A stretch of DNA of 64,000 nucleotides from JAUZOB01 sp963692465 (GCA_963692465.1 OY829943.1:2914001-2978000); one strand, 5' to 3'. Numbered from the stretch's first letter, positions 8,372 to 17,830 are shown. Translations and numbers: made by a program. The notes: generated from the letters alone by a model not told the origin.

Positions 8372-9469
8372 ATGGAAAAAGAAATAATAACAACAGAAGC
8401 AAAGAAAATGAAGACAAAGAAAATTATCCTGATTGTCTCTCTGTCAATCATCGTTGTTTTGGCTATTGCTGCAAAAATAGGGTATAATGCATGGAGTCAT
8501 GAGAGTACTGATGATGCCCAGATTGATGGGGATATTATTCCTCTAAAAACAACCGTGACCGGGTTTATAAAAGAGATTCGGTTTAAGGAAAATCAGGAAG
8601 TAAGAAAAGGAGATACGCTGATTGTTTTTGATACGACCGATTTATTAGCTCAGATTAACCAGTCAAGAGCTCAACTTGCTGCGGCTTGGTCTGATCTTGA
8701 GACGAACAAGGATCAGGTTGCGGCTTCGTGCTTTAATCAGAATGCGGCTATGTTTAACACCGGATCGGCCAAAGATAATATTGGTGCTGCTTCGGCAAAA
8801 GCATGGGAGGCAGAAAGAAATTACAAAAGGATTTCCGGGATGTTTATAAAAGGTGCAGCAACACAACAATCATTGGATAATGCAAAAACATCTTTTGATG
8901 TTGCGAAGTCCCAGTTAGCAGCTGCCCGGCAGCAGTATTGTGCCGCAGGTGAACAGAAAAAGACTATTGGGTCGGAAGTTTCTGTTCACCATTCACAAAT
9001 AAAATCGGCTCTTGCAAAGATAAGACAGGTTGAATCACAGTTGGTTTTGGTTAAAAATCAATATGATCATGCATTTGTTATTGCTCCCTGTGATGGAGTT
9101 ATTTCGAAAAAGAATGTAGAACCGGGTCAATTTGTTGCTTCCGGGTCACCTCTGGCTTCTCTTATTAATGTTTCGGATGTATGGGTAACGGCTAATTTTA
9201 AAGAGACTCAGTTGAATGATATTGTTCCGGGGCAGAGTGTTAACATACAGATTGATGCATATCATGGAAAGACTGTTTCCGGAATTGTACAAAGCTTTTG
9301 TGGGGCGGCAGGGACTAAATTCTCAATACTGCCGGCAGAGAATGCTACCGGGAACTTTATTAAAGTCACTCAGCGTATTCCGGTTCGTATTGCCATATTG
9401 AAAGATAAGAATTGGAAAAAACCTTTGTTGCCAGGAATGAGTGTTGTTGTTGCGGTTAAAACAAGATAG
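8372..9469 (+). CDS. HlyD/EmrA family periplasmic adaptor
   Basis: 365 residues from ATG 8372; an in-frame ATG at 8363 is possible. A short cytoplasmic N-terminus is followed by one membrane anchor (about residues 18-40). Next comes the biotinyl-lipoyl half-motif (STDDAQIDGDIIPLKTTVTG), a coiled-coil hairpin (about 100-210), the second lipoyl half (FVIAPCDGVISKKNVEPGQF) and a beta-barrel end. This is the EmrA/HlyD membrane-fusion protein that couples the inner-membrane exporter to TolC. The stop is 1 nt from the exporter start. Confidence 0.92.
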   Translation: MEKEIITTEAKKMKTKKIILIVSLSIIVVLAIAAKIGYNAWSHESTDDAQIDGDIIPLKTTVTGFIKEIRFKENQEVRKGDTLIVFDTTDLLAQINQSRAQLAAAWSDLETNKDQVAASCFNQNAAMFNTGSAKDNIGAASAKAWEAERNYKRISGMFIKGAATQQSLDNAKTSFDVAKSQLAAARQQYCAAGEQKKTIGSEVSVHHSQIKSALAKIRQVESQLVLVKNQYDHAFVIAPCDGVISKKNVEPGQFVASGSPLASLINVSDVWVTANFKETQLNDIVPGQSVNIQIDAYHGKTVSGIVQSFCGAAGTKFSILPAENATGNFIKVTQRIPVRIAILKDKNWKKPLLPGMSVVVAVKTR

Positions 9470-9470
9470 G

Positions 9471-11039
9471 ATGGAAAGAGTAGTAAACACCATTCAGTAT
9501 CCGAAGGGAATTACCCGCAATGTTATTGTTTTGACTTGTATTGTTGCTTCCTTAATGGCTTTAATTGACTCGACCATTGTAAATGTATCGCTTCGTCCTA
9601 TTGCGGGGAATATTGGGGCATCAACGACCGATATAGCATGGATTATTACGTCTTTTGCGATCTCAAATGTAATTATTATTCCCCTGAGCGGGTTGTTTAC
9701 TGAGATATTTGGTCAAAAGAGGTATTTTGCATTTTCGATTCTTCTTTTTACCGTCGCTTCTTTTATGTGTGGCAATTCATCAACTTTGGGAGAATTAGTT
9801 TTATGGAGGTTCATACAAGGAATCGGTGGAGGTGCTTTATTGTCGTTGTCTCAGACAATTTTAATTGAATCTTTTCCTCCCGAAAAGGTGGCTTTGGCGA
9901 CAGTAATCTATGGAATGAGTGTGGCTTGTGGACCTGCAATCGGTCCGACCCTGGGGGGAATTATTACTGATAACTATTCCTGGAACTGGATCTTCTATAT
10001 CAATATTCCATTAGGCATATTGTCTGCTTTAGGGGCTTGGTTTTTTATTCCGGATCGGCAAGAAAGAAACAGAAGCAGAACCATCGACTGGCTGGGAATT
10101 CTTTTTCTCGCGATTGGGATAGGAAGTCTGCAATATGTTTTGGAAGAGGGAAATTCAAAAGATTGGTTTCAAGATTCAACGATCAACATCCTTTCAGTTT
10201 TGGCTGTAATCGGGATTGTTTGTTTTGTTTTTCGTGAAATTAAAATTAAAAACCCTGCAGTCAATATTCGATTGATGAGATCGAAGAATCTGCTTATGGG
10301 GGTTATTCTTAATTTTGGAATGGGGGCTATTCTTTATATCGGGATTTATGCTTTTCCGTTATTGGTACAGATTGATTTGGGGTGGACGGCAACGATGACC
10401 GGTTTGTCTATGGTGCCAGGAGCTATCGTTACTTCTTTCGGTATGGTTATTTGTCAAAAGCTGATGGCTCGTGGTGTAAATCCCCGTAATCTGATTGCTA
10501 TGGGATTTATGTCAACGTTTATTTTTGCTGTCTGGATGACTTGGCAGTCTCCGGATTCTTCATGGTTTGGTGTATTTACCCCTCTTTTATTTCGCGGTTT
10601 AGGAGTGGGACTCTTTATGTTGCCGGCAATAACAATGGCCGTTGCCGGTTTAACAGGGGCGAATCTGGGACAGGGAACAGGACTCAGTAATATGGCACGA
10701 CAGCTCGGTGGAGCGGTCGGACTGGCATTAATAGGAACGCATATTACGAATGCAGAAGCTGCTTGCCGATCAACTTTGGTGTCGCATATTTCGGAATGTC
10801 AATCTAGCTCAGCGAACGCAATAACAGGAATAACGGGTATGTTGCAAAGTAATGGGTTGACCCATGAGAATGCACAGACGGCCTGTTATACTTTATTGAA
10901 TTATCAGGTTATGAAGCAGTCAACTTTATTGAGCTATCTATCTTCTTTTCGAGTAATGGCTATCGTTAGTCTTATTGCTTTTTTTGCTATTTTTCTTGTT
11001 AAATTGAAAGGGAACGAGGCCTTTGCTATTGGAAAATGA
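9471..11039 (+). CDS. DHA2 family (EmrB/QacA) MFS drug exporter
   Basis: 522 residues from ATG 9471, 1 nt after the adaptor stop. The frame is open 30 nt further upstream, inside the adaptor gene. About 14 membrane segments. Motif C-like GMSVACGPAIGPTLGG and the early LIDSTIVNVSLRPI (the Asp in membrane helix 1 typical of DHA2) identify an EmrB-type H+-coupled exporter. It completes a TolC-EmrA-EmrB-like tripartite pump. Substrate unknown. Confidence 0.92.
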   Translation: MERVVNTIQYPKGITRNVIVLTCIVASLMALIDSTIVNVSLRPIAGNIGASTTDIAWIITSFAISNVIIIPLSGLFTEIFGQKRYFAFSILLFTVASFMCGNSSTLGELVLWRFIQGIGGGALLSLSQTILIESFPPEKVALATVIYGMSVACGPAIGPTLGGIITDNYSWNWIFYINIPLGILSALGAWFFIPDRQERNRSRTIDWLGILFLAIGIGSLQYVLEEGNSKDWFQDSTINILSVLAVIGIVCFVFREIKIKNPAVNIRLMRSKNLLMGVILNFGMGAILYIGIYAFPLLVQIDLGWTATMTGLSMVPGAIVTSFGMVICQKLMARGVNPRNLIAMGFMSTFIFAVWMTWQSPDSSWFGVFTPLLFRGLGVGLFMLPAITMAVAGLTGANLGQGTGLSNMARQLGGAVGLALIGTHITNAEAACRSTLVSHISECQSSSANAITGITGMLQSNGLTHENAQTACYTLLNYQVMKQSTLLSYLSSFRVMAIVSLIAFFAIFLVKLKGNEAFAIGK

Positions 11040-11060
11040 AATGAACGCTCATTTCTTTTG
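11038..11060 (+). terminator. Weak terminator after the efflux operon
   Basis: GAAATGA (11038-11044) and TCATTTC (11049-11055) form a 7-bp stem with a 4-nt loop and TTTT. It overlaps the exporter stop codon. Confidence 0.45.
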
Positions 11061-11109
11061 AGATTGTTCTTTGAATTTGTTATTCAGAAAAGAGCATTAT
11101 GAATGAGGC

Positions 11110-11973
11110 TTACTGTTCGTTTAATAATTGTTCTTTGTATTTCGCAAGCGAAAGTAATTGTTCTTCATTGAGTGACGGGTATTCAAGTTTTAATCGACTC
11201 AGTGTTTTTAATATGATTTCAGAGATTAAGTAACGCGAGAACCATTTATTGTCGGAGGGAATGACATACCATGGGGCATGTTTGACTGAAGTTGACTGAA
11301 TCATTTGCTGGTAACATTTTTGGTAATTATCCCAGTATTGTCGTTCTTCAATATCAGCTGCAGAGAATTTCCAATTTTTGGATTTGTCATCGATTCTTTC
11401 AATAAGCCGGTTCTTTTGTTCTTCTTTGGAGATATTAAGGAAGAATTTTAGGATGATATATCCATTTTGATACAGATATTTCTCAAAGGCATTGATTTGT
11501 TGATATCGTTTTTGCCAGACATCTCCTTTTATTAAGTTTTGTGGGAGTTTTTCATTTTTGATCAGATCATGAACTTTTACAACTAAAACTTCCTCGTAAT
11601 AGGATCGGTTAAAGATGCCAACATGACCTCTTTCCGGCAGATTCTGGCTCGCCCGCCAAAGGTAGTCATGATTCAGTTCTTCAACAGAAGGTTGTTTGAA
11701 ACTATGTACATGGGTGCTTTGTGGATTTAATCCGGTCATAACATGTTTGATAACTCCATCTTTCCCGGCAGTATCCATTGCCTGAAAAATAATGATAACC
11801 CCATATTTGTCCTGTGCATAGAGTTTGTTTTGCAGATGGGCGAGTTGAATAATATTCTGAGCCATTGGAATATCGGCTTGCTCTTTTGAAAGCAGATTTC
11901 CCGTACTATCGGTCTTTGTTTCAGATAATCTGAATTTAGAGCCTTCTTTAATTTTAAAATCAGATATTTTCAT
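11110..11973 (-). CDS. ppk2: Polyphosphate kinase 2 family protein (PPK2)
   Basis: 287 residues. Carries the PPK2 P-loop variant FQAMDTAGKDGVIKH (about 63-77), the lid-region Arg in NRSYYEEVLVVKVH, and ISKEEQKNRLIERIDD. PPK2 enzymes use polyphosphate to phosphorylate nucleoside mono- or diphosphates, or the reverse. The subclass (AMP, ADP or GDP preference) cannot be told from sequence by eye. It converges with the efflux operon. A -7 like TATATTCG sits on the minus strand at 11999-11992. Confidence 0.9.
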   Translation of the reverse strand: MKISDFKIKEGSKFRLSETKTDSTGNLLSKEQADIPMAQNIIQLAHLQNKLYAQDKYGVIIIFQAMDTAGKDGVIKHVMTGLNPQSTHVHSFKQPSVEELNHDYLWRASQNLPERGHVGIFNRSYYEEVLVVKVHDLIKNEKLPQNLIKGDVWQKRYQQINAFEKYLYQNGYIILKFFLNISKEEQKNRLIERIDDKSKNWKFSAADIEERQYWDNYQKCYQQMIQSTSVKHAPWYVIPSDNKWFSRYLISEIILKTLSRLKLEYPSLNEEQLLSLAKYKEQLLNEQ

Positions 11974-12154
11974 CTTCTTCTTGTTTATCTTCGAATATAT
12001 GAATTATAATTGGATGATTCATAATTCGTTGATGCTTATTTGAGTGGGATGAAGATGTTCGGGTATGATCTGAATAGGGAAGAGGTTGTTTTTTGTAGTT
12101 GTTCTTGGGGTTTAAATCTGATATCAGCAGAGAGTTCAGTCTTAGGATGGGATA

Positions 12155-12184
12155 TAAAAAAGAGTGACTGGTATTCAGTCACCC
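12155..12184 (-). terminator. Terminator of the DPP-IV gene
   Basis: GTGACTG (12164-12170) and CAGTCAC (12176-12182) form a stem. Read on the minus strand it is followed by a T-rich run (plus-strand A run 12155-12161). Confidence 0.75.
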
Positions 12185-12209
12185 TTAATCCGTTCTATTG
12201 ACAGGAAGA

Positions 12210-14414
12210 TTATTTTTTCAAATTTTGATTTAAGAAATCCGTAAAGAGGGTATATAGATGAGTCCTTGTATTTCCTCCGTAAATACTGTGATTGCGATTG
12301 GTGTAGACATGCATGTCAAACTGGATATTGGCCTGAACTAGCTTTTCTGAGAATTCCATGGAATTTTGAAAATGAACATTGTCGTCGGCTGTTCCATGAA
12401 TCAGAAGCAAGTGTCCTTTTAGATCTTCAGCATGGAAGAGTGGTGAATTCTGATCGTACCCATCCGGGTTTTCCTGTGGGGTGCGCATATACCGTTCGGT
12501 GTATACACTGTCGTAGAATCTCCAGTTGGTAACCGGAGCAACGGCAATACCTGCTTTAAAGATTCCATTTCCTTTTTCAAGACAGAGATTAACCATGAAT
12601 CCGCCATAACTCCATCCCCATATCGCCATATTGTTCGCATCGACGTACGCAAGAGTTGTTAAATATTTAGCAGCTTCAATCTGATCATCCGATTCGAGCT
12701 TTCCCAATTGGAGATAGGTGCACTTGCGAAATTCTTCTCCGCGGGCTCCGGTTCCTCTGGGGTCAACACAGACAACCAGATAGCCTTGTTGTGAAAGATA
12801 ATTATCCCAATCTATTGACCAGTCATCAAGAACCTGTTGAGAGTTAGGTCCACTGTATTGGGTCATTACAACCGGGTACTTTTTGTTCGGGTCAAAATTG
12901 ACTGGCTTAATTGTCCATCCGTTCAATTCGGTTCCCTGACTGGTTTTAAATGAGAAGAATTCTTTGTTGTTGTATAGATAATCTTTTAGTTTGTTTTTTA
13001 ATGCGGAGTTCTCTTCAAGTACGCGGATCAACTTCCCTTGATTATTGTGCAGTGTTACGCAGGTTGGCGTTTTGGCATTGGAAAAATAATTGATGTAATA
13101 TTTAAAACCTTCACTGAATAAGGCAGAATTGGTCCCTTCACGCGTAGATAAACACTCTTTTTTTCTTTCGTCATACGAAACAGCATAAATTTCCCGACGC
13201 ATTGGTGATTTTCCTGCTGCTTGATAATAGAATACTTTGTTAATCGGGTCGTAACCATAGAAGTCTGTTACATCATAATTTCCCTTTGTTATTTGTTTAA
13301 CAAAGCTTCCATTCAGGTCATACAAGTAGAAATGGTTATAACCATCCCGTTCGCTTGAAATGACAAATTGGTTGTTGTTCTGTAAAAAGAATAAATTTTT
13401 AAAAGTTTCGTCGTCAATATAACGTTTATTCCCTTCTGTCAGGACCACATGACTGACTCCGGTGGAAGGATTGGCGAATAAATAGTCCAGTTTATTTTGA
13501 AGTCTGTTTAGTCTTAAAACAGCTAAAATCCGGGGATTATTACTCCATTGTATATGTGGAATATACTGATCGGTTTCAGCACCTATGTCAACTTTAACGC
13601 TGTTCTTGTCGATGATATCATAGACAAATATCTGAACTGTAGAGTTAATCTCACCGGCTTTAGGATATTTATACGTGTAGTTTTCGGGGTAAAGAGCATT
13701 CTGTTGAAAAGTGGGGAAATCGCCTTTGTATCGGGTAATATTGAAGACGGGAACATTGGTTTCGTCAAAGCGGTAAAATGCAAGGTGACGACTGTCTGGT
13801 GACCATGCAAGTGCTTTATTGAATTCGAATTCTTCTTCGTAGACCCAGTCGGGGACCCCATTAATAACCTTATTGTGTTCGCCGTCTGTTGTAACTTGAT
13901 TTTCTGTCCCGAAACGAAGACTCTTGACAAATATATTGTTGTCTCTCACAAAAGCAACCCGTTCCCCATCAGGAGAAAATGTGGCAATTTGTTGCCGGCC
14001 TTTGTCTGATAAAGGAGTAACGTCATCGGTTAGGCTATCCCATATATAATATTCGGCAGTAAAAGAGCGGCGATAAATATTTTGTGGAGCTGTTGTGAGA
14101 AGTAGTTTCCTTTCATTATCGGAAAACTGGTAGTCAGTGAACGATTTAATCGGACAATCTTTAATCTTTTTTAGATCAAGAATAATTCCTTCTTTTTGTC
14201 CGGTTTTGTAGTTGTATCTTACAATTTGAGTGTTTCCGGCTTCTGAGATTGTATAGTAAAGCCCATCTTTCATTGATTTTAGTCCCTGGACGGATTGGGC
14301 AGAAAATGTATTATCTTTTGTAAAATCGGTTATTTTGAAAAGTTGTCCTCCATCTTGGGCAAAACCAACCAAACAGGAGAGCATCAAAATAAACAGGAAT
14401 GTAAATCTTTGCAT
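12210..14414 (-). CDS. S9B dipeptidyl peptidase IV-like serine protease
   Basis: 734 residues with a signal peptide (FTFLFILMLSCLVGFAQ). The N-terminal half is a beta-propeller and carries the DPP-IV Glu motif VYEEEFEF (193-195), which binds the substrate amino terminus. The C-terminal alpha/beta hydrolase has Ser in GWSYGG (about 602), Asp in TADDN (about 678) and His in NRNHSIYGG (about 709). It should remove X-Pro or X-Ala dipeptides from peptides in the periplasm or outside the cell. It is divergent from thrS. A -7 box TATTTTTG lies on the minus strand at 14456-14449. Confidence 0.93.
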   Translation of the reverse strand: MQRFTFLFILMLSCLVGFAQDGGQLFKITDFTKDNTFSAQSVQGLKSMKDGLYYTISEAGNTQIVRYNYKTGQKEGIILDLKKIKDCPIKSFTDYQFSDNERKLLLTTAPQNIYRRSFTAEYYIWDSLTDDVTPLSDKGRQQIATFSPDGERVAFVRDNNIFVKSLRFGTENQVTTDGEHNKVINGVPDWVYEEEFEFNKALAWSPDSRHLAFYRFDETNVPVFNITRYKGDFPTFQQNALYPENYTYKYPKAGEINSTVQIFVYDIIDKNSVKVDIGAETDQYIPHIQWSNNPRILAVLRLNRLQNKLDYLFANPSTGVSHVVLTEGNKRYIDDETFKNLFFLQNNNQFVISSERDGYNHFYLYDLNGSFVKQITKGNYDVTDFYGYDPINKVFYYQAAGKSPMRREIYAVSYDERKKECLSTREGTNSALFSEGFKYYINYFSNAKTPTCVTLHNNQGKLIRVLEENSALKNKLKDYLYNNKEFFSFKTSQGTELNGWTIKPVNFDPNKKYPVVMTQYSGPNSQQVLDDWSIDWDNYLSQQGYLVVCVDPRGTGARGEEFRKCTYLQLGKLESDDQIEAAKYLTTLAYVDANNMAIWGWSYGGFMVNLCLEKGNGIFKAGIAVAPVTNWRFYDSVYTERYMRTPQENPDGYDQNSPLFHAEDLKGHLLLIHGTADDNVHFQNSMEFSEKLVQANIQFDMHVYTNRNHSIYGGNTRTHLYTLFTDFLNQNLKK

Positions 14415-14499
14415 GATCTTTATTTTTTTGAATTATTATAATACGTTGCAAAAATAGAGATCTTTTTCTGCTTTTAAATAAAATATCAATCATCCTTAT

Positions 14500-14533
14500 T
14501 TTGAGGTTAATTCATTATAATATCTTATCTTTG
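14500..14533 (+). promoter_or_regulatory. Promoter of thrS
   Basis: TTTG (14500-14503), 22 nt, TATCTTTG (14526-14533), a perfect -7 consensus. 32 nt before the thrS ATG. Confidence 0.7.
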
Positions 14534-14565
14534 CACGTTGAATTTTTACTGTTAAATTAATTGAG

Positions 14566-16515
14566 ATGATCAATATTACTCTTCCTGATAGTAGCATCAG
14601 AGAATATTCTTCGGGAATAACCGGACTGGAGATAGCAGAGTCAATAAGTAGCCGTTTGGCAAAAGAAGTGCTATCTGTGACGGTTAATGGAGAGGTGTGG
14701 GATTTAACCCGTCCTATAAGTCAGGATTCAACAGTCCGGCTTAATACATGGGATGACAAGGAAGGTCGTCATGCATTCTGGCATTCATCAGCACATTTGA
14801 TGGCAGAAGCAATTCAGACTTTTTACCCTGGTACAAAATTTGGTATTGGCCCTTCTATTGAAACGGGCTTTTATTACGATATAGAATTACCTGACGATAA
14901 ACAGTTGACGGAAAAGGATCTGGAAAAGCTTGAGCAGAAGATGCTCGAATTGGCTCAACAGAAAAGTCCTTTTGTTCGTGAAGATATTTCTAAGAAGGAC
15001 GCTCTGGACTTTTTCTCAAAACGAAATGAAAATTATAAAGTTGAGCTAATTAACGGTTTGACTGACGGTTCAATTACTCTTTACAAACAGGGCGATTTTA
15101 CTGATCTTTGCCGTGGTCCGCATATTCCCAACACTGGGTATATTAAGGCAATAAAACTAACCAGTGTGGCTGGAGCTTATTGGCGTGGAAACGAAAAGAA
15201 TAAGATGTTAACCAGAATTTATGGGGTTACCTATCCCAAAAAGAAAATGTTGGATGATTATCTTATTCTTTTAGAGGAGGCAAAAAAACGGGACCACCGT
15301 AAGATTGGAAAAGAAATGGAACTTTTTATGTTCTCAGCGGAAGTTGGACAAGGATTGCCAATGTGGCTTCCGAAGGGAACGATTCTTCGTGGACAGCTTC
15401 AGAAGTTCTTGTCGCAGGTTCAGAAACGATTTGGATATACAGAGGTTATTACTCCTCATATTGGAGATGTTAAACTTTACAAAACAAGTGGGCATTTTCA
15501 GAAATATGGGAAGGACTCTTTTCAAGTTATTAATACTCCTGTTGAAGGAGAACAGTTTATGCTAAAACCGATGAACTGTCCTCATCATGCTGAAATGTAT
15601 AAGTTTAAACCTCATTCGTATAAAGATCTTCCGATTCGTTTTGCAGAATTTGGAACAGTTTATCGATATGAGCAGAGCGGGGAATTACATGGATTAACCA
15701 GAGCTCGTGGTTTTACACAGGATGATGCTCATATTTTCTGTAGACCGGATCAGCTGAAAGATGAGTTTATGAAAGTGATAGATATCATTTTTATTATATT
15801 CAAGGCTCTGAATTTCAAAGAGTATACAGCTCAAATCTCACTGAGAGATCCAAATAATAAAGAAAAATACATTGGGTCTGACGAAAATTGGAACAAGGCA
15901 GAACAGGCAATTGTTGAAGCTTGTGAAGAAAAAGGACTCAAAACAATTACAGAGTTGGGAGAAGCTGCTTTTTACGGACCGAAGCTTGACTTCATGATTA
16001 AGGATGCATTGGGTCGTAGTTGGCAGTTAGGAACTATTCAGGTGGATTATAATCTTCCGGAACGGTTTCAATTGGAATATATTGGAGCAGATGACAAACG
16101 TCATCGTCCGGTTATGATTCATCGGGCTCCGTTTGGCTCCATGGAACGTTTTATTGGGGTGCTAATAGAGCACACTGCCGGGAAGTTCCCAATTTGGTTG
16201 ACTCCTGATCAGGCTGTAATTTTACCAATCAGTGAGAAGTATAACGATTATGCCACAAAAGTTTTAAATCTTTTAAATAATTCCGATATTCGCGCCGTAA
16301 TTGATGACCGTAACGAGAAAATCGGCAAGAAGATTCGAGATAACGAATTAAAACGTATTCCTTATATGCTTATTGTTGGCGAAAAAGAGGTAGAAAGCGG
16401 AGAGGTGTCTGTTCGCCGTCAGGGAGAAGGAGATAAGGGAAGCATGCAAATGGAGGATTTTGCCAATATGATCAAGAAAGAAGTACATGATCAGCTCGCT
16501 TTCATTTACAATTAA
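14566..16515 (+). CDS. thrS: Threonyl-tRNA synthetase
   Basis: 649 residues, standard length. The N-terminal TGS domain (1-61) is followed by the N2 editing domain with HSSAHLMAEAIQ. The class II catalytic core contains MNCPHHAEMYK and GLTRARGFTQDDAHIFC, and there is an anticodon-binding C-terminal domain. It charges tRNA-Thr. First gene of the thrS-infC-rpmI-rplT cluster, with only 35 nt from its stop to the infC start proposed here. The promoter-to-start distance is short, so there is no room for a T-box or peptide attenuator. Confidence 0.97.
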   Translation: MINITLPDSSIREYSSGITGLEIAESISSRLAKEVLSVTVNGEVWDLTRPISQDSTVRLNTWDDKEGRHAFWHSSAHLMAEAIQTFYPGTKFGIGPSIETGFYYDIELPDDKQLTEKDLEKLEQKMLELAQQKSPFVREDISKKDALDFFSKRNENYKVELINGLTDGSITLYKQGDFTDLCRGPHIPNTGYIKAIKLTSVAGAYWRGNEKNKMLTRIYGVTYPKKKMLDDYLILLEEAKKRDHRKIGKEMELFMFSAEVGQGLPMWLPKGTILRGQLQKFLSQVQKRFGYTEVITPHIGDVKLYKTSGHFQKYGKDSFQVINTPVEGEQFMLKPMNCPHHAEMYKFKPHSYKDLPIRFAEFGTVYRYEQSGELHGLTRARGFTQDDAHIFCRPDQLKDEFMKVIDIIFIIFKALNFKEYTAQISLRDPNNKEKYIGSDENWNKAEQAIVEACEEKGLKTITELGEAAFYGPKLDFMIKDALGRSWQLGTIQVDYNLPERFQLEYIGADDKRHRPVMIHRAPFGSMERFIGVLIEHTAGKFPIWLTPDQAVILPISEKYNDYATKVLNLLNNSDIRAVIDDRNEKIGKKIRDNELKRIPYMLIVGEKEVESGEVSVRRQGEGDKGSMQMEDFANMIKKEVHDQLAFIYN

Positions 16516-16535
16516 CACGATTTATTAATTAATTT

Positions 16536-16542
16536 AAGGAGG
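16536..16542 (+). promoter_or_regulatory. Strong Shine-Dalgarno (AAGGAGG) before infC
   Basis: A full AAGGAGG, rare in this SD-poor genome, ends 8 nt before an ATA codon at 16551 but 32 nt before the first ATG at 16575. It therefore points to initiation at ATA. Confidence 0.75.
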
Positions 16543-16550
16543 ATTTAGCC

Positions 16551-17114
16551 ATAGTTGTTAATAGAAACCGATTAATGTCCGGACGCAACTTTAGAGACGA
16601 AAGAATTTCATTCCGGATAAACCACCAAATCACTGCACGGGAAGTAAGATTGGTGGGAGATAACGTTGAAAATCCAGGTGTTTTTTCACTCTCGGATGCA
16701 TTGAGACTTGCAGATGAGAAGGAGCTCGATTTGGTGGAGATTTCTCCTACGGCTGAGCCGCCCGTTTGTAAAATTATTAATTTACAAAAGTTCCTTTATC
16801 AGCAAAAGAAAAAGCAGAAGGAAATAAAAGCGAAGGCAGTAAAAGTTACTGTAAAAGAAATTCGTTTTGGTCCGAATACCGACGATCACGATTTTCAGTT
16901 TAAACTTCGTCATGCTGAACGTTTTCTTGCTGAAGGATCGAAAGTAAAGGCGTATGTCTTTTTTAAAGGGAGAGCGATTCTGTTTAAAGAACATGGCGAG
17001 ATATTACTTCTGCGTTTTGCTCAGGAACTTGAAGAGGTCGGAAAAGTAGAGCAAATGCCAAAGCTGGAAGGAAAACGAATGATAATGTTTATTTCACCTA
17101 AGAAGAAAAAGTAA
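16551..17114 (+). CDS. infC: Translation initiation factor IF-3, probable AUA start
   Basis: IF-3 binds the 30S subunit and proofreads the initiation codon. The body is clear: RINHQITAREVRLVG, LDLVEISPTAEPPVCKI, KEIRFGPNTDDHDF and the C-terminal domain ending ISPKKKK. The first ATG (16575) would give 179 residues. I place the start at ATA 16551 (187 residues). The only ribosome-binding site, a full AAGGAGG, is correctly spaced for that codon, and the frame is open from 16533. IF-3 in E. coli starts with AUU and represses itself through that rare codon, so an AUA start here is functionally sensible. The start is inferred. Confidence 0.85.
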   Translation: MVVNRNRLMSGRNFRDERISFRINHQITAREVRLVGDNVENPGVFSLSDALRLADEKELDLVEISPTAEPPVCKIINLQKFLYQQKKKQKEIKAKAVKVTVKEIRFGPNTDDHDFQFKLRHAERFLAEGSKVKAYVFFKGRAILFKEHGEILLLRFAQELEEVGKVEQMPKLEGKRMIMFISPKKKK

Positions 17115-17144
17115 ATTTTTTTCTGAAATTTTAAATTTTAAAAG

Positions 17145-17339
17145 ATGCCCAAGACAAAAACGAATTCCGGTTCAAAGAAAAGGTTTAGCCTTACCGGAAC
17201 GGGAAAAATTAAAAGGAAACATGCTTATCATAGTCATATTCTGACAAAGAAAGCAACGAAGCGTAAACGCAATTTGGTTTATTGGGGAACTGTATCTCCG
17301 TCTGATTTGCACAACGTTAAACTTTTGTTGAATCTTTAA
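17145..17339 (+). CDS. rpmI: 50S ribosomal protein L35 (bL35)
   Basis: 64 residues starting MPKTKTNSGSKKRFSLTGTG and continuing KIKRKHAYHSHILTKKATKRK, the L35 signature. 30 bp after infC in the classic infC-rpmI-rplT order. Confidence 0.97.
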   Translation: MPKTKTNSGSKKRFSLTGTGKIKRKHAYHSHILTKKATKRKRNLVYWGTVSPSDLHNVKLLLNL

Positions 17340-17388
17340 TCAGATTCCTTTTAAAGACTTATTCTAAAAATAGGTAGTTGTTTAACCG

Positions 17389-17430
17389 GAGTACTCAGCA
17401 TTAAAAGATTCCAATGGAACGCTGGTATTC
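17389..17430 (+). ncRNA. Candidate L20-type autoregulatory RNA leader before rplT
   Basis: The spacer before rplT folds into an outer stem (17389-17399 with 17421-17430, 10 bp, one bulged T and one G-U). A strongly asymmetric internal loop (9 nt against 1 nt) leads to an inner 4-bp stem (17409-17412 with 17416-17419) and a 3-nt loop. It ends 15 nt before the rplT ATG. Two short stems joined by a lopsided loop is how bL20 binding sites look in E. coli rpmI-rplT mRNA and in 23S rRNA. The structure is seen; the function is inferred. Confidence 0.5.
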
Positions 17431-17445
17431 GAAAATCAAATTATT

Positions 17446-17790
17446 ATGCCAAGATCAGTAAATCATGTCGCTTCTAAAGCAAGAAGAAAAAAAGTTCTTA
17501 GTGAAACTAGAGGTTACTTTGGTTCCAATAAGAACGTATGGACAGTAGCAAAAAACATTTACGAAAAAGGTTTGCAGTATGCATACCGTGACCGTCGTGC
17601 TAAAAAGCGCAGTTTCCGTGGGCTATGGATTCAGCGTATTAATGCTGCTGCCCGCATGGAAGGAATGTCTTATTCCCAATTAATAGGAAAATTAAAGGTT
17701 AATAACATCGATATAAACAGAAAAGTTCTTGCTGATTTGGCAATGAACCAGCCTGAAGCCTTTAAAGCAATTGTTGATAAAGTAAAATAG
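17446..17790 (+). CDS. rplT: 50S ribosomal protein L20 (bL20)
   Basis: 114 residues: MPRSVNHVASKARRKKVL, then YAYRDRRAKKRSFRGLWIQRINAAAR, the L20 signature. An early-assembly large-subunit protein and, in several bacteria, the repressor of its own operon. The structured spacer just upstream could be its target. Confidence 0.97.
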   Translation: MPRSVNHVASKARRKKVLSETRGYFGSNKNVWTVAKNIYEKGLQYAYRDRRAKKRSFRGLWIQRINAAARMEGMSYSQLIGKLKVNNIDINRKVLADLAMNQPEAFKAIVDKVK

Positions 17791-17830
17791 ACATTCTTCA
17801 AGCGTAGGTTGAAATAAACATATTCTAAAT

